A stretch of 39,242 bases of DNA, taken from positions 1 through 39,242 of the forward strand of contig PXRM01000016.1 in the NCBI GenBank assembly GCA_003020985.1, read 5' to 3'. The translations under genes were made by a program, and so were the position numbers. Under the pieces are notes generated by a model that was given only the letters and a program-made list of their open reading frames with translations, searched no databases and was not told where the DNA came from. Within the stretch, counting starts at the first letter, position 1; each line of letters starts with the position of its first letter. The DNA comes from Halobacteriales archaeon QS_4_70_19. Its GTDB lineage: Archaea; Halobacteriota; Halobacteria; Halobacteriales; Haloarculaceae. Of the stretch, positions 7,470-15,344 are shown one piece after another.

Positions 7470-8594
7470 CTATATCTCGAGCATCCGGTCGAGTGCGAGC
7501 TGTGCGAGCTCCTTCTCGCCGGGTGCGACCTCGATGACGTTGCGTTCGCGCCCCTCGACCAGCTCCTCCAGCACCCAGGTCAGGTAGTTGGGGTCGATCT
7601 GGCGCATCGCGTTGCAGTCCATGCAGGCGTCGCCACAGAGCGGCAGCACCTCGACCTCCGGGTGCCACCGGTCGAGGTGGTTGGCGAGATGGATCTCCGT
7701 CCCGATGGCCCACTTGTCGCCGGGCTCGGCCGCCTCGACGGTCCGGCAGATGGTCGAGGTGGAGCCCACGACGTCGGCCGCCTCGACGACCTCGCGGCGG
7801 CACTCGGGGTGGACGACCACGTTCACGTCCGGGTGCTCCTGGCGGATGTCTTCGATGTGGTGCTCGCGGAACCGCTCGTGGACCTGACAGTAGCCGTCCC
7901 AGAGGATGATGTCGGCCTCGGTGGCCTCCTCGGCGCTGGCGCCCTCCGGGTCCCACGGGTCCCACTCGACGATGGAGTCCTCCATCCCGAGCCGGTGGGC
8001 CGTGTTCTCGCCGAGGTGCTTGTCCGGGAGGAACAGTACCTTGTCCCCCTTGTCGAAGCCGTACTCGAACGCCTCGTGTGCGTTCGAGGACGTGCAGACC
8101 AGGCCGCCCTGCTCGGCGCAGAACGCCTTCAGGTCGGCGTAGCTGTTCATGTAGGTGATGGGGATGATGTTCGCGTCGGGGGCGGCCTCGGTGATCTCCG
8201 CCCACGCGGCGTCCACCTGGAGCGCCTCGGCCATGCCCGCCATCGGGCAGGACGCCTCCATCGACGGGAGGATGACCGTCTGGTCGTCGTCCGTGATGAT
8301 GTCGGCGGACTCGGCCATGAAGGTCACCCCGCCGAAGATGACGTAGTCGGCGTCGGCGTTGGCGGCCTCCTTGCTCAACTGGTAGGAGTCACCGATGAAG
8401 TCGGCGTGCTCGACGATCTCCCGGCGCTGGTAGTTGTGCCCCAGGATGACGACGTCGTCGCCGAGTTCGTCCAGTGCGGCCTCGATGCGCTCGGTGCGCT
8501 CGGCCTCGTCCAGGTCCCGGTAGGCCGGCGGGAGCTGCTCGAGGTTGTCGTACTTGAAGAGGCTCAGGTCCGTCTCGATATCGGCGGTTTCCAT
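7470..8594 (-). CDS. nadA: Quinolinate synthase
   Basis: A 374-residue [4Fe-4S] enzyme that condenses iminoaspartate with dihydroxyacetone phosphate to quinolinate. Cysteines in the conserved contexts GGLVCTSSNAHEA, VVHPECRREV and CGDACMDCNAM can supply the three cluster ligands. ILGHNYQRREIVEHADFIGDSYQLS and HLGENTA are further family signatures. The ATG at 8594 is chosen; an in-frame GTG at 8603 would add three residues. A weak TATA-like GGTACTTCC on the minus strand near 8621-8629 could drive the operon. I see no NrtR-type operator. Confidence 0.95.
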   Translation of the reverse strand: METADIETDLSLFKYDNLEQLPPAYRDLDEAERTERIEAALDELGDDVVILGHNYQRREIVEHADFIGDSYQLSKEAANADADYVIFGGVTFMAESADIITDDDQTVILPSMEASCPMAGMAEALQVDAAWAEITEAAPDANIIPITYMNSYADLKAFCAEQGGLVCTSSNAHEAFEYGFDKGDKVLFLPDKHLGENTAHRLGMEDSIVEWDPWDPEGASAEEATEADIILWDGYCQVHERFREHHIEDIRQEHPDVNVVVHPECRREVVEAADVVGSTSTICRTVEAAEPGDKWAIGTEIHLANHLDRWHPEVEVLPLCGDACMDCNAMRQIDPNYLTWVLEELVEGRERNVIEVAPGEKELAQLALDRMLEI

Positions 8595-8700
8595 CTTCGG
8601 CACAGTGAGACACCTTGGAAGTACCTGACGTAGCGTCCGCAGCTATGAAAAGATTTTCTCTGCAAAGTCCATCCGTGGAGAGGATTCCACCGGTGATACC

Positions 8701-8719
8701 CGGATTCGGCGGGAATCCG
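8701..8719. terminator. Hairpin in the amidohydrolase-nadA spacer
   Basis: CGGATTC (8701-8707) and GAATCCG (8713-8719) form a perfect 7-bp stem with a 5-nt loop, downstream of the minus-strand amidohydrolase gene. No T-run follows on the minus strand, so a terminator role is only plausible. The rest of the 8604-8813 spacer shows no gene. Confidence 0.35.
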
Positions 8720-8813
8720 TCCCTCACAGGGACCCCGACCGACCCGAGAAAGTCGTGCACCCGCAGTGTCGCTACTACCGGCGATACCTGGGTGGCACAG
8801 CGGTTCGTCGCCG

Positions 8814-10454
8814 CTACGGCTCCGTCGCCCGGTACGTCGACTCCCCGCCGACGAACGTCGCCCGAACGTCGATGTCGGCGATGGCGTCCGGGTCGACCGC
8901 CCACGGTGAGTCCGAGAGGACGACCAGGTCCGCACGCTTGCCGACCTCGACGGTCCCGAAGCGGTCCTCGTCACGCAGCGCGTACGCCGCGCCGTGGGTG
9001 TACGCCCGGAGCGCCGCCGTCACGCCGAGGCGCTGTCCGTCGGCGGGCGCCGTCACAGCCTGCTGGACGCCGAACAGCGGCCCGAGCGGCATCGTGTCGC
9101 TCCCGAACGCCAGCGGGACGCCCGCGTCCCGGAGCGCCGCGAAGCGGTTCGAGTCCCGCGTCCGCTCGTGGCCCAGCCGGGACTCGTAGAGGCCACCCTC
9201 CCGGGCCCACTTCAGGAAGTTGGGCTGGACCGACGCGACGGCACCGACCTCGGCGACTCGCTCGACGAGGTCGTCGGTGAGCACCTCGGCGTGTTCGACA
9301 CGGTGGCGGGCGCCCACGGGGTCATCGGTCGCCGCGAGGGCGTCGAGCGTCGCGGCGATGGCCTCGTCGCCGATGGCGTGGGCACAGAACTGCAGCCCCA
9401 GCGAATCCGCCCGCTCGACGTACTCCCGGAGCTGCTCCGGTGGGACGACCCACTGCCCGCGCGGGTCGCCGTCGGCGGCGTCGGCGGTCGCGTCGGCGTA
9501 CGGCTCGGAGAGCCTCGCCGTCCGGGCGCCCAGCGAACCGTCCGTGTACGACTTGACGGCACCCACGCGGACCACGTCGTCGCCGTCGCCGGTCGTGAGC
9601 CCAGCCTGCTCGAGCGCGTCGAGGAAGTCGGTCCAGTAGTTCAGCCGGACGCGCAGCCCCAGCTCCCCGTCGCGCGCGAGGTCACGGTACGCCCGCGGGA
9701 CGCGCCGGTCGCGGACCATGTCCCCGACGGCGGTGATGCCGAGTTCGGCCGCCCGGTCGCTCGCGGCCCGCAGGAACTCGCGCTCGGGCTGGTCGCCCCG
9801 GGTCGCCTCGAGAACGGTCCCGACGGCTCCCTCCACGGCGACACCCGTGGGCTCGCCATCGACCCGCCGGAGAGTCTCGTCCTCGATGTCGTCGCCCACT
9901 CGCTCCAGCGCGACGGTGTTCAGCGAGACGGTGTGGAGGTCCTCGCGGAAGGCCGCGACCGGCCGCTCCTCGCTCACCCGGTCCAGGTCCTCGCGGGTGA
10001 GGTAGCGCGACTCCCACCAGGTGGACTCGTCGTACCCGAACCCGAGGACCCACTCGCCGTCCGGGGAGGTGTCGTCGCCCTCGTCTCCCCCGGCGGCAGT
10101 CCCGGCCGTATGCTGTCGGAGGCGGTCGACGGCATCGTCCGGACCCGTCGCCTCGCCGAGTGCCGCGTGGACGAGGTACCGACCGACCACGTCCATGTGG
10201 GTGTGTGCGTCGACGAACCCCGGGAGGACGACGCGCCCCTCGCAGTCGTGGACGGTCGTGCCGACCCCCTCCAGAAACTCGACCTCGTACGCCGACCCCA
10301 CACGGGCAATGCGGCCGTCGCGGACGGCCACCGCCTCGCGGACCACGTCACCGTTGAATTCGTCCGGCGGGGCCCGCCCTGCGGGCGCACCGTCCTCGGG
10401 CGCGAGTGTGTGGACCTCGGCGTTCGTCAGGATCAGGTCCGCGGGTGCTGTCAT
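8814..10454 (-). CDS. Amidohydrolase family protein (YtcJ-like, amidohydrolase 3)
   Basis: A 546-residue metal-dependent hydrolase. The barrel motif GFVDAHTHMDVVG (H84/H86) supplies the first metal ligands. KSYTDGSLGART, FCAHAIGDEAI, HRVEHAE and FGSDTMPLGPL are the later motifs of the YtcJ-like branch, and GTVEVGKRADLVVLSDSPW closes the flanking beta domain. These enzymes cleave amide or carbamate bonds, but the physiological substrate of this branch is unknown. The start is the ATG at 10454 (MTAPADLILTNAEVHTL); the frame upstream is antisense noise. It lies 70 nt downstream of the asparaginase-like gene on the same strand, so the two may be co-transcribed. Confidence 0.85.
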   Translation of the reverse strand: MTAPADLILTNAEVHTLAPEDGAPAGRAPPDEFNGDVVREAVAVRDGRIARVGSAYEVEFLEGVGTTVHDCEGRVVLPGFVDAHTHMDVVGRYLVHAALGEATGPDDAVDRLRQHTAGTAAGGDEGDDTSPDGEWVLGFGYDESTWWESRYLTREDLDRVSEERPVAAFREDLHTVSLNTVALERVGDDIEDETLRRVDGEPTGVAVEGAVGTVLEATRGDQPEREFLRAASDRAAELGITAVGDMVRDRRVPRAYRDLARDGELGLRVRLNYWTDFLDALEQAGLTTGDGDDVVRVGAVKSYTDGSLGARTARLSEPYADATADAADGDPRGQWVVPPEQLREYVERADSLGLQFCAHAIGDEAIAATLDALAATDDPVGARHRVEHAEVLTDDLVERVAEVGAVASVQPNFLKWAREGGLYESRLGHERTRDSNRFAALRDAGVPLAFGSDTMPLGPLFGVQQAVTAPADGQRLGVTAALRAYTHGAAYALRDEDRFGTVEVGKRADLVVLSDSPWAVDPDAIADIDVRATFVGGESTYRATEP

Positions 10455-10524
10455 GCCCGCGTCGTCTCGCGGGGCGGGAATGAACGTTCGGGCGCCGAGT
10501 CGTCCGGTCGGTCGCGTCGCCCGG

Positions 10525-11442
10525 TCAGTCCCCGTCCGCGACGGCCGTCTGCATCGCCGCGCTGTTGTACGCCTCGCCGACGGTACCCGCGTTGTCCAGC
10601 ACGACGATACCCGCCTCGCTCCCCGTGACGTCCGCCAGTTCCTCGACCGCCAGGTCGGCGGCGTCCGCGGCGTCCCGGCCCATCTCCAGGTGCGCGACCG
10701 CACGGCGGGCCATCGTCACCCGCGCGATGTCCTCGCCGGCACCCGTCGCTGACGCACCGCCCGCCCGCGAACAGTAGAAGCCACAGCCGACCTGTGGCAC
10801 GTCTCCCACCCGCCCGGCGAGTGCGGCCCATCGTCCACCCGTCGAGGTGGCCGCGGCGAAGCGGTCGTGGTCGCGCGCGACGGCACCGACGGTGTCGTGG
10901 TCGCGTGCGTCCGCGTCGTCGCTGCCGTCGGGCACCGCCGTCCCCGCACCGCCGCCGAACCGCTCGCGCACCCAGGCGAGGTGGTCCTGCACTGAGTCGG
11001 TCGCGGCGGGCGCGGCCACGTCCATCTCCGCCCACCGCTCGTGCGTGGCGTCGGTCCGGAGGTCGACGCCCGTCTCGACACCGAAGTCGGCGGCGAGGTC
11101 CACGGCGTGGACGCCCGCGACCTGGACGTGGGGCGTCTCCTCGGCGACGAGCCGGGCCACCTCGGCGGCGTCGCGGACCCCGGGCATCGCGCAGGCGGCA
11201 CCGACCTCTCGGTCGTCGGTCATCAGCCCCGCGTCCGTCCGGGGGATGCCGTCCGACTGCACCGTGGCGCCGACGCCGGCGTTGAACCGCTCGTCGCGTT
11301 CGAGGACGTTCAGCGCCGCCACGACGGCGTCGGTCGGGGTCGGTTCGTCGCTCCCGGTCGCGGCGGCCTCGTCGAGAACACGCTGACGGTCGTCGGGTTC
11401 GTCGGCGGGGCTGCCGGCACCGCCGTGGACGATGACCTGCAT
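10525..11442 (-). CDS. Isoaspartyl peptidase / L-asparaginase (Ntn-hydrolase)
   Basis: A 305-residue member of the plant-type asparaginase family, which hydrolyses isoaspartyl dipeptides or asparagine. The precursor cleaves itself before a threonine that becomes the nucleophile; T174 in DHDTVGAVARD fits, followed by FAAATSTGG. The N-terminus MQVIVHGGAG is the family signature and fixes the start at 11442. A GATATAC-type TATA (minus strand, near 11490-11500) and an inverted repeat further upstream may form its promoter region. The neighbouring amidohydrolase suggests amino acid or peptide salvage, but this is inference. Confidence 0.88.
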   Translation of the reverse strand: MQVIVHGGAGSPADEPDDRQRVLDEAAATGSDEPTPTDAVVAALNVLERDERFNAGVGATVQSDGIPRTDAGLMTDDREVGAACAMPGVRDAAEVARLVAEETPHVQVAGVHAVDLAADFGVETGVDLRTDATHERWAEMDVAAPAATDSVQDHLAWVRERFGGGAGTAVPDGSDDADARDHDTVGAVARDHDRFAAATSTGGRWAALAGRVGDVPQVGCGFYCSRAGGASATGAGEDIARVTMARRAVAHLEMGRDAADAADLAVEELADVTGSEAGIVVLDNAGTVGEAYNSAAMQTAVADGD

Positions 11443-11541
11443 GGCTGCCCGTTCGAACGGCTCCCCGTTAGGAGTACGGTCGGAGGCAGTGCAGTATATC
11501 TCGTCGCAATTGCCGATAGGACAGTAATTTCGCGAGTTTGC

Positions 11542-11566
11542 GTCGTACTGACAGTAGGAGTACGAC
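11542..11566. promoter_or_regulatory. 8-bp inverted repeat between tfb and the asparaginase-like gene
   Basis: GTCGTACT (11542-11549) and AGTACGAC (11559-11566) are perfect inverted repeats around a 9-nt centre. The core TAGGAGTACG of the right arm recurs directly at 11469-11478, 27 nt upstream of the asparaginase-like start. This could be an operator pair for that gene or part of the tfb 3' end. A small GGCG-GATTA-CGCC hairpin follows at 11573-11585. Confidence 0.4.
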
Positions 11567-11623
11567 AATGAGGCGGATTACGCCTAAATGCTGCGCGGGC
11601 GGCCCGGTGAGCGTGGCGCGGGA

Positions 11624-12586
11624 TCAGGCGGCGAGGCCCATCGCCTCGATCTGCTCCTGGTAGCGGTTGCGGATGGTGACCTCTGTGACCTGTGCGACGT
11701 CCGCGACCTCGCGCTGGGTCTTCTTCTCGTTGCAGAGCAGGGAGGCGGCGTAGATGGCGGCGGCGGCGTAGCCCGTCGGCGACTTCCCGGAGAGGAGTCC
11801 CTGTTCGGCGGTCTCGGTGATGATCTCCTCGGCCTTGCCCTTGACCTCCTCGGAGAGTTCGAGTTCCGAACAGAACCGCGGGACGTACTGCTTGGGGTCG
11901 ACCGGCTCCATCTCCAGCCCGAGTTCCTGGGAGATGTAGCGGTAGGTGCGGCCGATCTCCTTGCGCTCGACCCGGGAGACGTCGCTGATTTCCTCGAGCG
12001 AGCGGGGGATGCCCTCCTGCCGGCAGGCGGCGTAGAGGACGGCCGTGGCGACACCCTCGATGGAGCGCCCGCGGATGAGGTCCTCGTCCAGACAGCGCCG
12101 GTAGGTGACGGAGGCGACCTCCCGTACCGAGCGTGGGACGCCCAGCGCGGAGGCCATGCGGTCGATCTCGGAGAGGGCGAACTGGAGGTTCCGTTCGCCG
12201 GCGTCCTTCGTGCGGATGCGCTCCTGCCACTTCCGCAGGCGATTCATCTGGGAGCGTTTCTCGGAGGAGATGGAGCGACCGTAGGCGTCCTTGTTCTTCC
12301 AGTCGATCTGGGTCGTGAGCCCCTTGTCGTGCATCGTCTGCGTGGTCGGGGCCCCGACGCGGGACTTCTGCTGGCGCTCGGAGTGGTTGAACGCGCGCCA
12401 CTCCGGGCCGGGATCGATCTGGTCCTCCTCGATGACCAGACCGCAGTCCTCGCAGATGAGCTCCCCCCGATCCGCGCTCTTGACGACGTTCTCCGAGGAA
12501 CACTCCGGGCAGGTCTGCGTCCCCTCGGTCTCCTCCTCGCCCGCCTCCGCGCGGCTGCGCTCGCGCTGCCGTGTGGGCCGTGACAT
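11624..12586 (-). CDS. tfb: Transcription initiation factor IIB (TFB)
   Basis: A 320-residue full-length TFB, which recruits RNA polymerase to TBP-bound promoters. It has an N-terminal zinc ribbon (C26, C29, C45, C48), the B-reader/linker with [17 protein letters not shown], then two cyclin repeats at about residues 125-215 and 220-318. The second ends in a recognition helix-turn-helix ([20 protein letters not shown]). Haloarchaea carry several TFB paralogues; which one this is cannot be told here. A good TATA element (TTTTAAGTTG on the minus strand, about 12614-12623) lies about 30 nt before the ATG, so the mRNA is probably leaderless. Confidence 0.95.
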   Translation of the reverse strand: MSRPTRQRERSRAEAGEEETEGTQTCPECSSENVVKSADRGELICEDCGLVIEEDQIDPGPEWRAFNHSERQQKSRVGAPTTQTMHDKGLTTQIDWKNKDAYGRSISSEKRSQMNRLRKWQERIRTKDAGERNLQFALSEIDRMASALGVPRSVREVASVTYRRCLDEDLIRGRSIEGVATAVLYAACRQEGIPRSLEEISDVSRVERKEIGRTYRYISQELGLEMEPVDPKQYVPRFCSELELSEEVKGKAEEIITETAEQGLLSGKSPTGYAAAAIYAASLLCNEKKTQREVADVAQVTEVTIRNRYQEQIEAMGLAA

Positions 12587-12697
12587 CGCGGTTAAACCGT
12601 GGCGACCGGATACAACTTAAAACCCGCGGCTAATTCGGGGCACGTGTGGTGAAAAACCGCTAGCCGCCGGAGCCTCCGGGTGCGGGCCATCGGAATC

Positions 12698-12705
12698 GAT
12701 AAGTA
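12698..12705 (+). promoter_or_regulatory. TATA box of rnhA
   Basis: GATAAGTA lies 23-30 nt upstream of the ATG at 12728. It excludes the more upstream in-frame start at 12680. Confidence 0.5.
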
Positions 12706-12727
12706 CGGCGTTGGGCCAGGTGCGGGC

Positions 12728-13327
12728 ATGCCAACCGTGGAGTGTGACCCGGCCGAGGCCCGCGAACGGCTGGAGGGGGCCGGCGTCACCGTCACGCCCG
12801 GGAACACCGAGCACGAGCTGTGGCGGGCGGAGCACGGGGACGCGACCGCCGTCGCCTACGAGGGGAAGGTGGTCGTGCAGGGGGGCACCCCGGAGCGACT
12901 GGTCGGGCTCCTGCGCGGGTCGGGCGGCCGCGCACACGTCTACTTCGACGGGGCCTCGCGGGGGAACCCCGGGCCCGCGGCCGTCGGCTACGCCGTCGTC
13001 ACGGGCGACGGCATCGCGGCCGAGGGCGGGGAGACCATCGGCCGAGTGACCAACAACCAGGCCGAGTACCACGCGCTCGTGACCGCACTGGAGGTCGCGG
13101 CCGACTTCGGCTTCGACGAGGTCCACGTCCGCGGCGACTCGGAGCTCATCGTCAGGCAGGTGAAGGGGGCCTGGGACACGAACGACCCCGAACTGCGGGA
13201 GCTCCGGGTCCGTGCCCGGGAGCTGCTGGAGCGGTTCGACGAGTGGACGCTGGAGCACGTTCCGCGGGAGATAAACGAGCGCGCGGACGAACTAGCCAAC
13301 GAAGCACTCGATGACGCCCGAGGATAG
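12728..13327 (+). CDS. rnhA: Ribonuclease HI (archaeal type)
   Basis: A 199-residue protein that cleaves the RNA strand of RNA/DNA hybrids. Residues 1-65 form an N-terminal haloarchaeal domain (MPTVECDPAEARERL...VVVQGGTPERL), and the RNase H fold follows. The four catalytic acids are present: D74 (YFDGASRGNPG), E113 (NNQAEYHAL), D137 (RGDSELIV) and D187 (NERADELAN). The 3' end overlaps the next gene by 17 nt in another frame, so the pair is an operon. Confidence 0.93.
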   Translation: MPTVECDPAEARERLEGAGVTVTPGNTEHELWRAEHGDATAVAYEGKVVVQGGTPERLVGLLRGSGGRAHVYFDGASRGNPGPAAVGYAVVTGDGIAAEGGETIGRVTNNQAEYHALVTALEVAADFGFDEVHVRGDSELIVRQVKGAWDTNDPELRELRVRARELLERFDEWTLEHVPREINERADELANEALDDARG

Positions 13328-13940
13328 CCAGTCCGGCGGAACGGAGCGACGGGACGGGGCCGGCGACGAGGCCGCCTCCGAGACGACGACGGCGTCGGAC
13401 CACCTCCCACGCGAGGTGGTCGACGAGGTCGAGCGGCTGACCCGCCTCGCGCGCGACGCCATCGACGAGAACGAGGCCGCCGCCTACCGCGAGCGACGGG
13501 CCGACCTGCTCGCGGACCACGACTACACGGCCCGCCTCCGCGGCGAGAACACCGGGGAGACGCTCGTCCTGCACCCGTCGGAGTGGGTCGTGGACGGGAA
13601 CGTCCACCCCGACCGTATCGAGGATATCGACCGGGGGGTGGAGATCCCCCTGGAGGGTGCGGTCGACACGGACGACTGGGACGCCGTCGACGAGCACAAC
13701 ATGACCGTGGCCGAGCGCGTCGCCGAGACGCACGGCGAGGTGCACGGCGCGAACGCGCGAGCGTTCGCGACGTTCATGAGCAACCACTACGCCCGGCCGG
13801 TCGAGGAGGCCACCGGCCGGATGCGCGAGGAGTTCCTGACTGAGTACTTCCCGCGGAACGCGTGGCCGGACGACGACCAGCGGGCCGTCGTCGAGGAGTC
13901 ACTGGACCTCGTCGCCGAGACCGCGGCCGCGGAGTCGTAG
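13311..13940 (+). CDS. RnhA operon protein (DUF7108-like)
   Basis: A 209-residue acidic, soluble, helix-rich protein. A disordered Ser/Thr/Glu-rich N-terminus (about residues 1-30) precedes the conserved part (LPREVVDEVERLTRLARDAI...YRERRADLLADHDYTARLR...ETLVLHPSEW) and a C-terminal segment with ARAFATFMSNHYARPVEEATG and FLTEYFPRNAWP. Haloarchaeal genomes usually carry it next to rnhA under the name rnhA operon protein; its function is unknown. The overlap with rnhA suggests coupled translation and a role linked to RNA/DNA hybrid processing, which is inference. Confidence 0.8.
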   Translation: MTPEDSQSGGTERRDGAGDEAASETTTASDHLPREVVDEVERLTRLARDAIDENEAAAYRERRADLLADHDYTARLRGENTGETLVLHPSEWVVDGNVHPDRIEDIDRGVEIPLEGAVDTDDWDAVDEHNMTVAERVAETHGEVHGANARAFATFMSNHYARPVEEATGRMREEFLTEYFPRNAWPDDDQRAVVEESLDLVAETAAAES

Positions 13941-13984
13941 AGCGGGAACGCCGGTCCTCCCGACCTCGGGCGGGCCGAGCGCGG

Positions 13985-14164
13985 TCAGTGGTTCGCCTCG
14001 ATCAGTTCCTGGAGGTCGTCGGTGCGGCCGGCGTCGGTGACGTAGTAGTCGAACACCCAGCCGAGCTGGTCGGGGAGCAGCTCCCGGCCGCGCTCGGTGA
14101 GTTCGTACTCGTTCCACACGGTGGCGGCCCCGTGGCCCGTTCCGGGGTCCGTGTCCCCGGCCAC
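13985..14164 (-). pseudogene. Short winged-helix fragment, divergent from ppa
   Basis: The last 45 residues (TVWNEYELTERGRELLPDQLG...) read like the wing and C-terminal helix of a haloarchaeal winged-helix regulator, but the recognition helix that should precede them is missing. The frame stays open further upstream only because it is antisense to ppa. A GTG at 14164 would give a 59-residue product behind the minus-strand face of the TATA element at 14213-14220. It is either the 3' remnant of a truncated regulator gene or a genuine small protein; I favour a remnant. Confidence 0.45.
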
Positions 14165-14212
14165 CTGATGGCCATCTCGTGGGCCGGAGACGGGCGGAGC
14201 GAAACGGAAACA

Positions 14213-14220
14213 CCTTATTA
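14213..14220. promoter_or_regulatory. TATA element of ppa, possibly bidirectional
   Basis: CCTTATTA is centred about 26 nt upstream of the ppa ATG at 14243, fitting a leaderless transcript. Read on the minus strand it is TAATAAGG and could serve the divergent short winged-helix frame starting at 14164. Confidence 0.5.
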
Positions 14221-14242
14221 CACCCGGGCACACCCTCGGCGC

Positions 14243-14776
14243 ATGACGAACCTCTGGGAAGACCTGGAAACCGGCCCGAACCCGCCGGAGGAGATCTACG
14301 CCGTCGTGGAGTGTCTGAAGGGCGAGCGGAACAAGTACGAGTACGACAAGGACGTCCCCGGTGTCGTGCTGGACCGGGTGCTCCACTCGAACGTCCATTA
14401 TCCCTCCGACTACGGGTTCATCCCGCGGTCGTACTACGACGACGAGGACCCGTTCGACGTGCTCGTGCTGGTCGAGGACGCCACCTTCCCGGGCTGTATC
14501 ATCGAGGCCCGCCCGGTCGCACTGATGAAGATGGACGACGACGGCGAGCAGGACGACAAGGTCATCGCCGTCCCCTCGGAGGACCCCCGCTTCGACCACA
14601 TCGAGGACCTCGAGGACCTCACGCAGCAGCGGCTGGACGAGATCGACGAGTTCTTCCAGACCTACAAGAACCTCGAGGAGGGCAAGGAGGTCGAGACGCT
14701 GGGCTGGGAGGACCGGCAGGCCGCCTGTGACGCCATCGAGCACGCTCAGGACCTCTACGACGAGAAATTCGCCTGA
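14243..14776 (+). CDS. ppa: Inorganic pyrophosphatase (family I)
   Basis: A 177-residue soluble family I enzyme that hydrolyses pyrophosphate to two phosphates and so pulls biosynthetic reactions forward. Visible are the substrate and Mg sites ERNKYEYDKDVPG, YPSDYGFIPRSYYDDEDPFDVLVLV (the DxDPxD-type metal cluster) and KVIAVPSEDPRF; the length is typical. The ATG begins the conserved MTNLWEDLETGPNPPEEIYAVVE region. Confidence 0.96.
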   Translation: MTNLWEDLETGPNPPEEIYAVVECLKGERNKYEYDKDVPGVVLDRVLHSNVHYPSDYGFIPRSYYDDEDPFDVLVLVEDATFPGCIIEARPVALMKMDDDGEQDDKVIAVPSEDPRFDHIEDLEDLTQQRLDEIDEFFQTYKNLEEGKEVETLGWEDRQAACDAIEHAQDLYDEKFA

Positions 14777-15069
14777 GCGAACCCTTTCTGCCGCTGGCGC
14801 CACCGGGGAGAGCCGCCGCTGACCCGATTACGGGCCCGAACCGCCCTGCCGGCAAGTGACGATACGCGGGTGACGGACCGACCGCCCCCGTGACGAGGCA
14901 ACCGTCGAGTCGAGTGCGACTCCCGAGCGCAGCAGCGGCCGCCGACCGCCCTACGACCGAGGGAGCGGCAACGGTTGCCGACAGTACAACCAGTGGTAAT
15001 CGCACCCGGGGGCGGCCATGCGTTATGCACATGAGTAATTACTTCAGTGTTCGGCGTCGATACTCGTGT
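14777..15069. other. Intergenic region after ppa
   Basis: No supported gene in 293 nt. The only signal I see is a TATA-like TAATTACT at about 15034-15042, placed correctly for the small gene at 15070. Confidence 0.4.
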
Positions 15070-15243
15070 ATGGCCACGCGAGAGTCAGGCGGGATGGGTA
15101 TCGACCACCTCACGGTGGTTCCCGAGAACCTGGACGTCGAGTCGACGGCCGACGAGGAGTCGGCCACTCCGGCGACGGATACCGGCGCGCCGACGGCCCC
15201 CGAGACAGAGGTGGAGCCGGACGAGTCCGCCGACGGGGCGTGA
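15070..15243 (+). CDS. Small acidic hypothetical protein
   Basis: A 57-residue protein: MATRESGGMGIDHLTVVPENL followed by an Asp/Glu/Thr/Ala/Pro-rich, probably disordered tail. I do not recognise a family. The TATA-like TAATTACT about 28 nt upstream points to the ATG at 15070 rather than the in-frame ATG at 15025. The acidic composition is that of a real halophile protein, but length and low complexity limit confidence. Confidence 0.5.
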   Translation: MATRESGGMGIDHLTVVPENLDVESTADEESATPATDTGAPTAPETEVEPDESADGA

Positions 15244-15344
15244 CCGTGGCGTACGTCGCCCCCGGGCAGCGTTGCCGCTACCCCGGACGGGTGCGCTCGC
15301 CGCCGAAACGAAGCTTCTTGTAGCCCGACGACGGGGAACGGGAT

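Noticed and set aside
6915..8633. 572-residue plus-strand open frame
   Set aside because: It is antisense to nadB and nadA, both of which carry all expected motifs. Long antisense frames are normal at this GC content.
8625..8636. 12-mer CTGACGTAGCGT shared with the MITE-like element at 24550-24561
   Set aside because: Many 12-mer matches are expected by chance in 39 kb, and the flanks do not extend the match.
8994..10628. 544-residue plus-strand open frame
   Set aside because: It is an antisense shadow of the amidohydrolase gene, with no recognisable domain.
13985..14803. 272-residue minus-strand frame as one protein
   Set aside because: Most of it is antisense to ppa. Only the last ~45 residues look like protein, so only 13985-14164 is kept.
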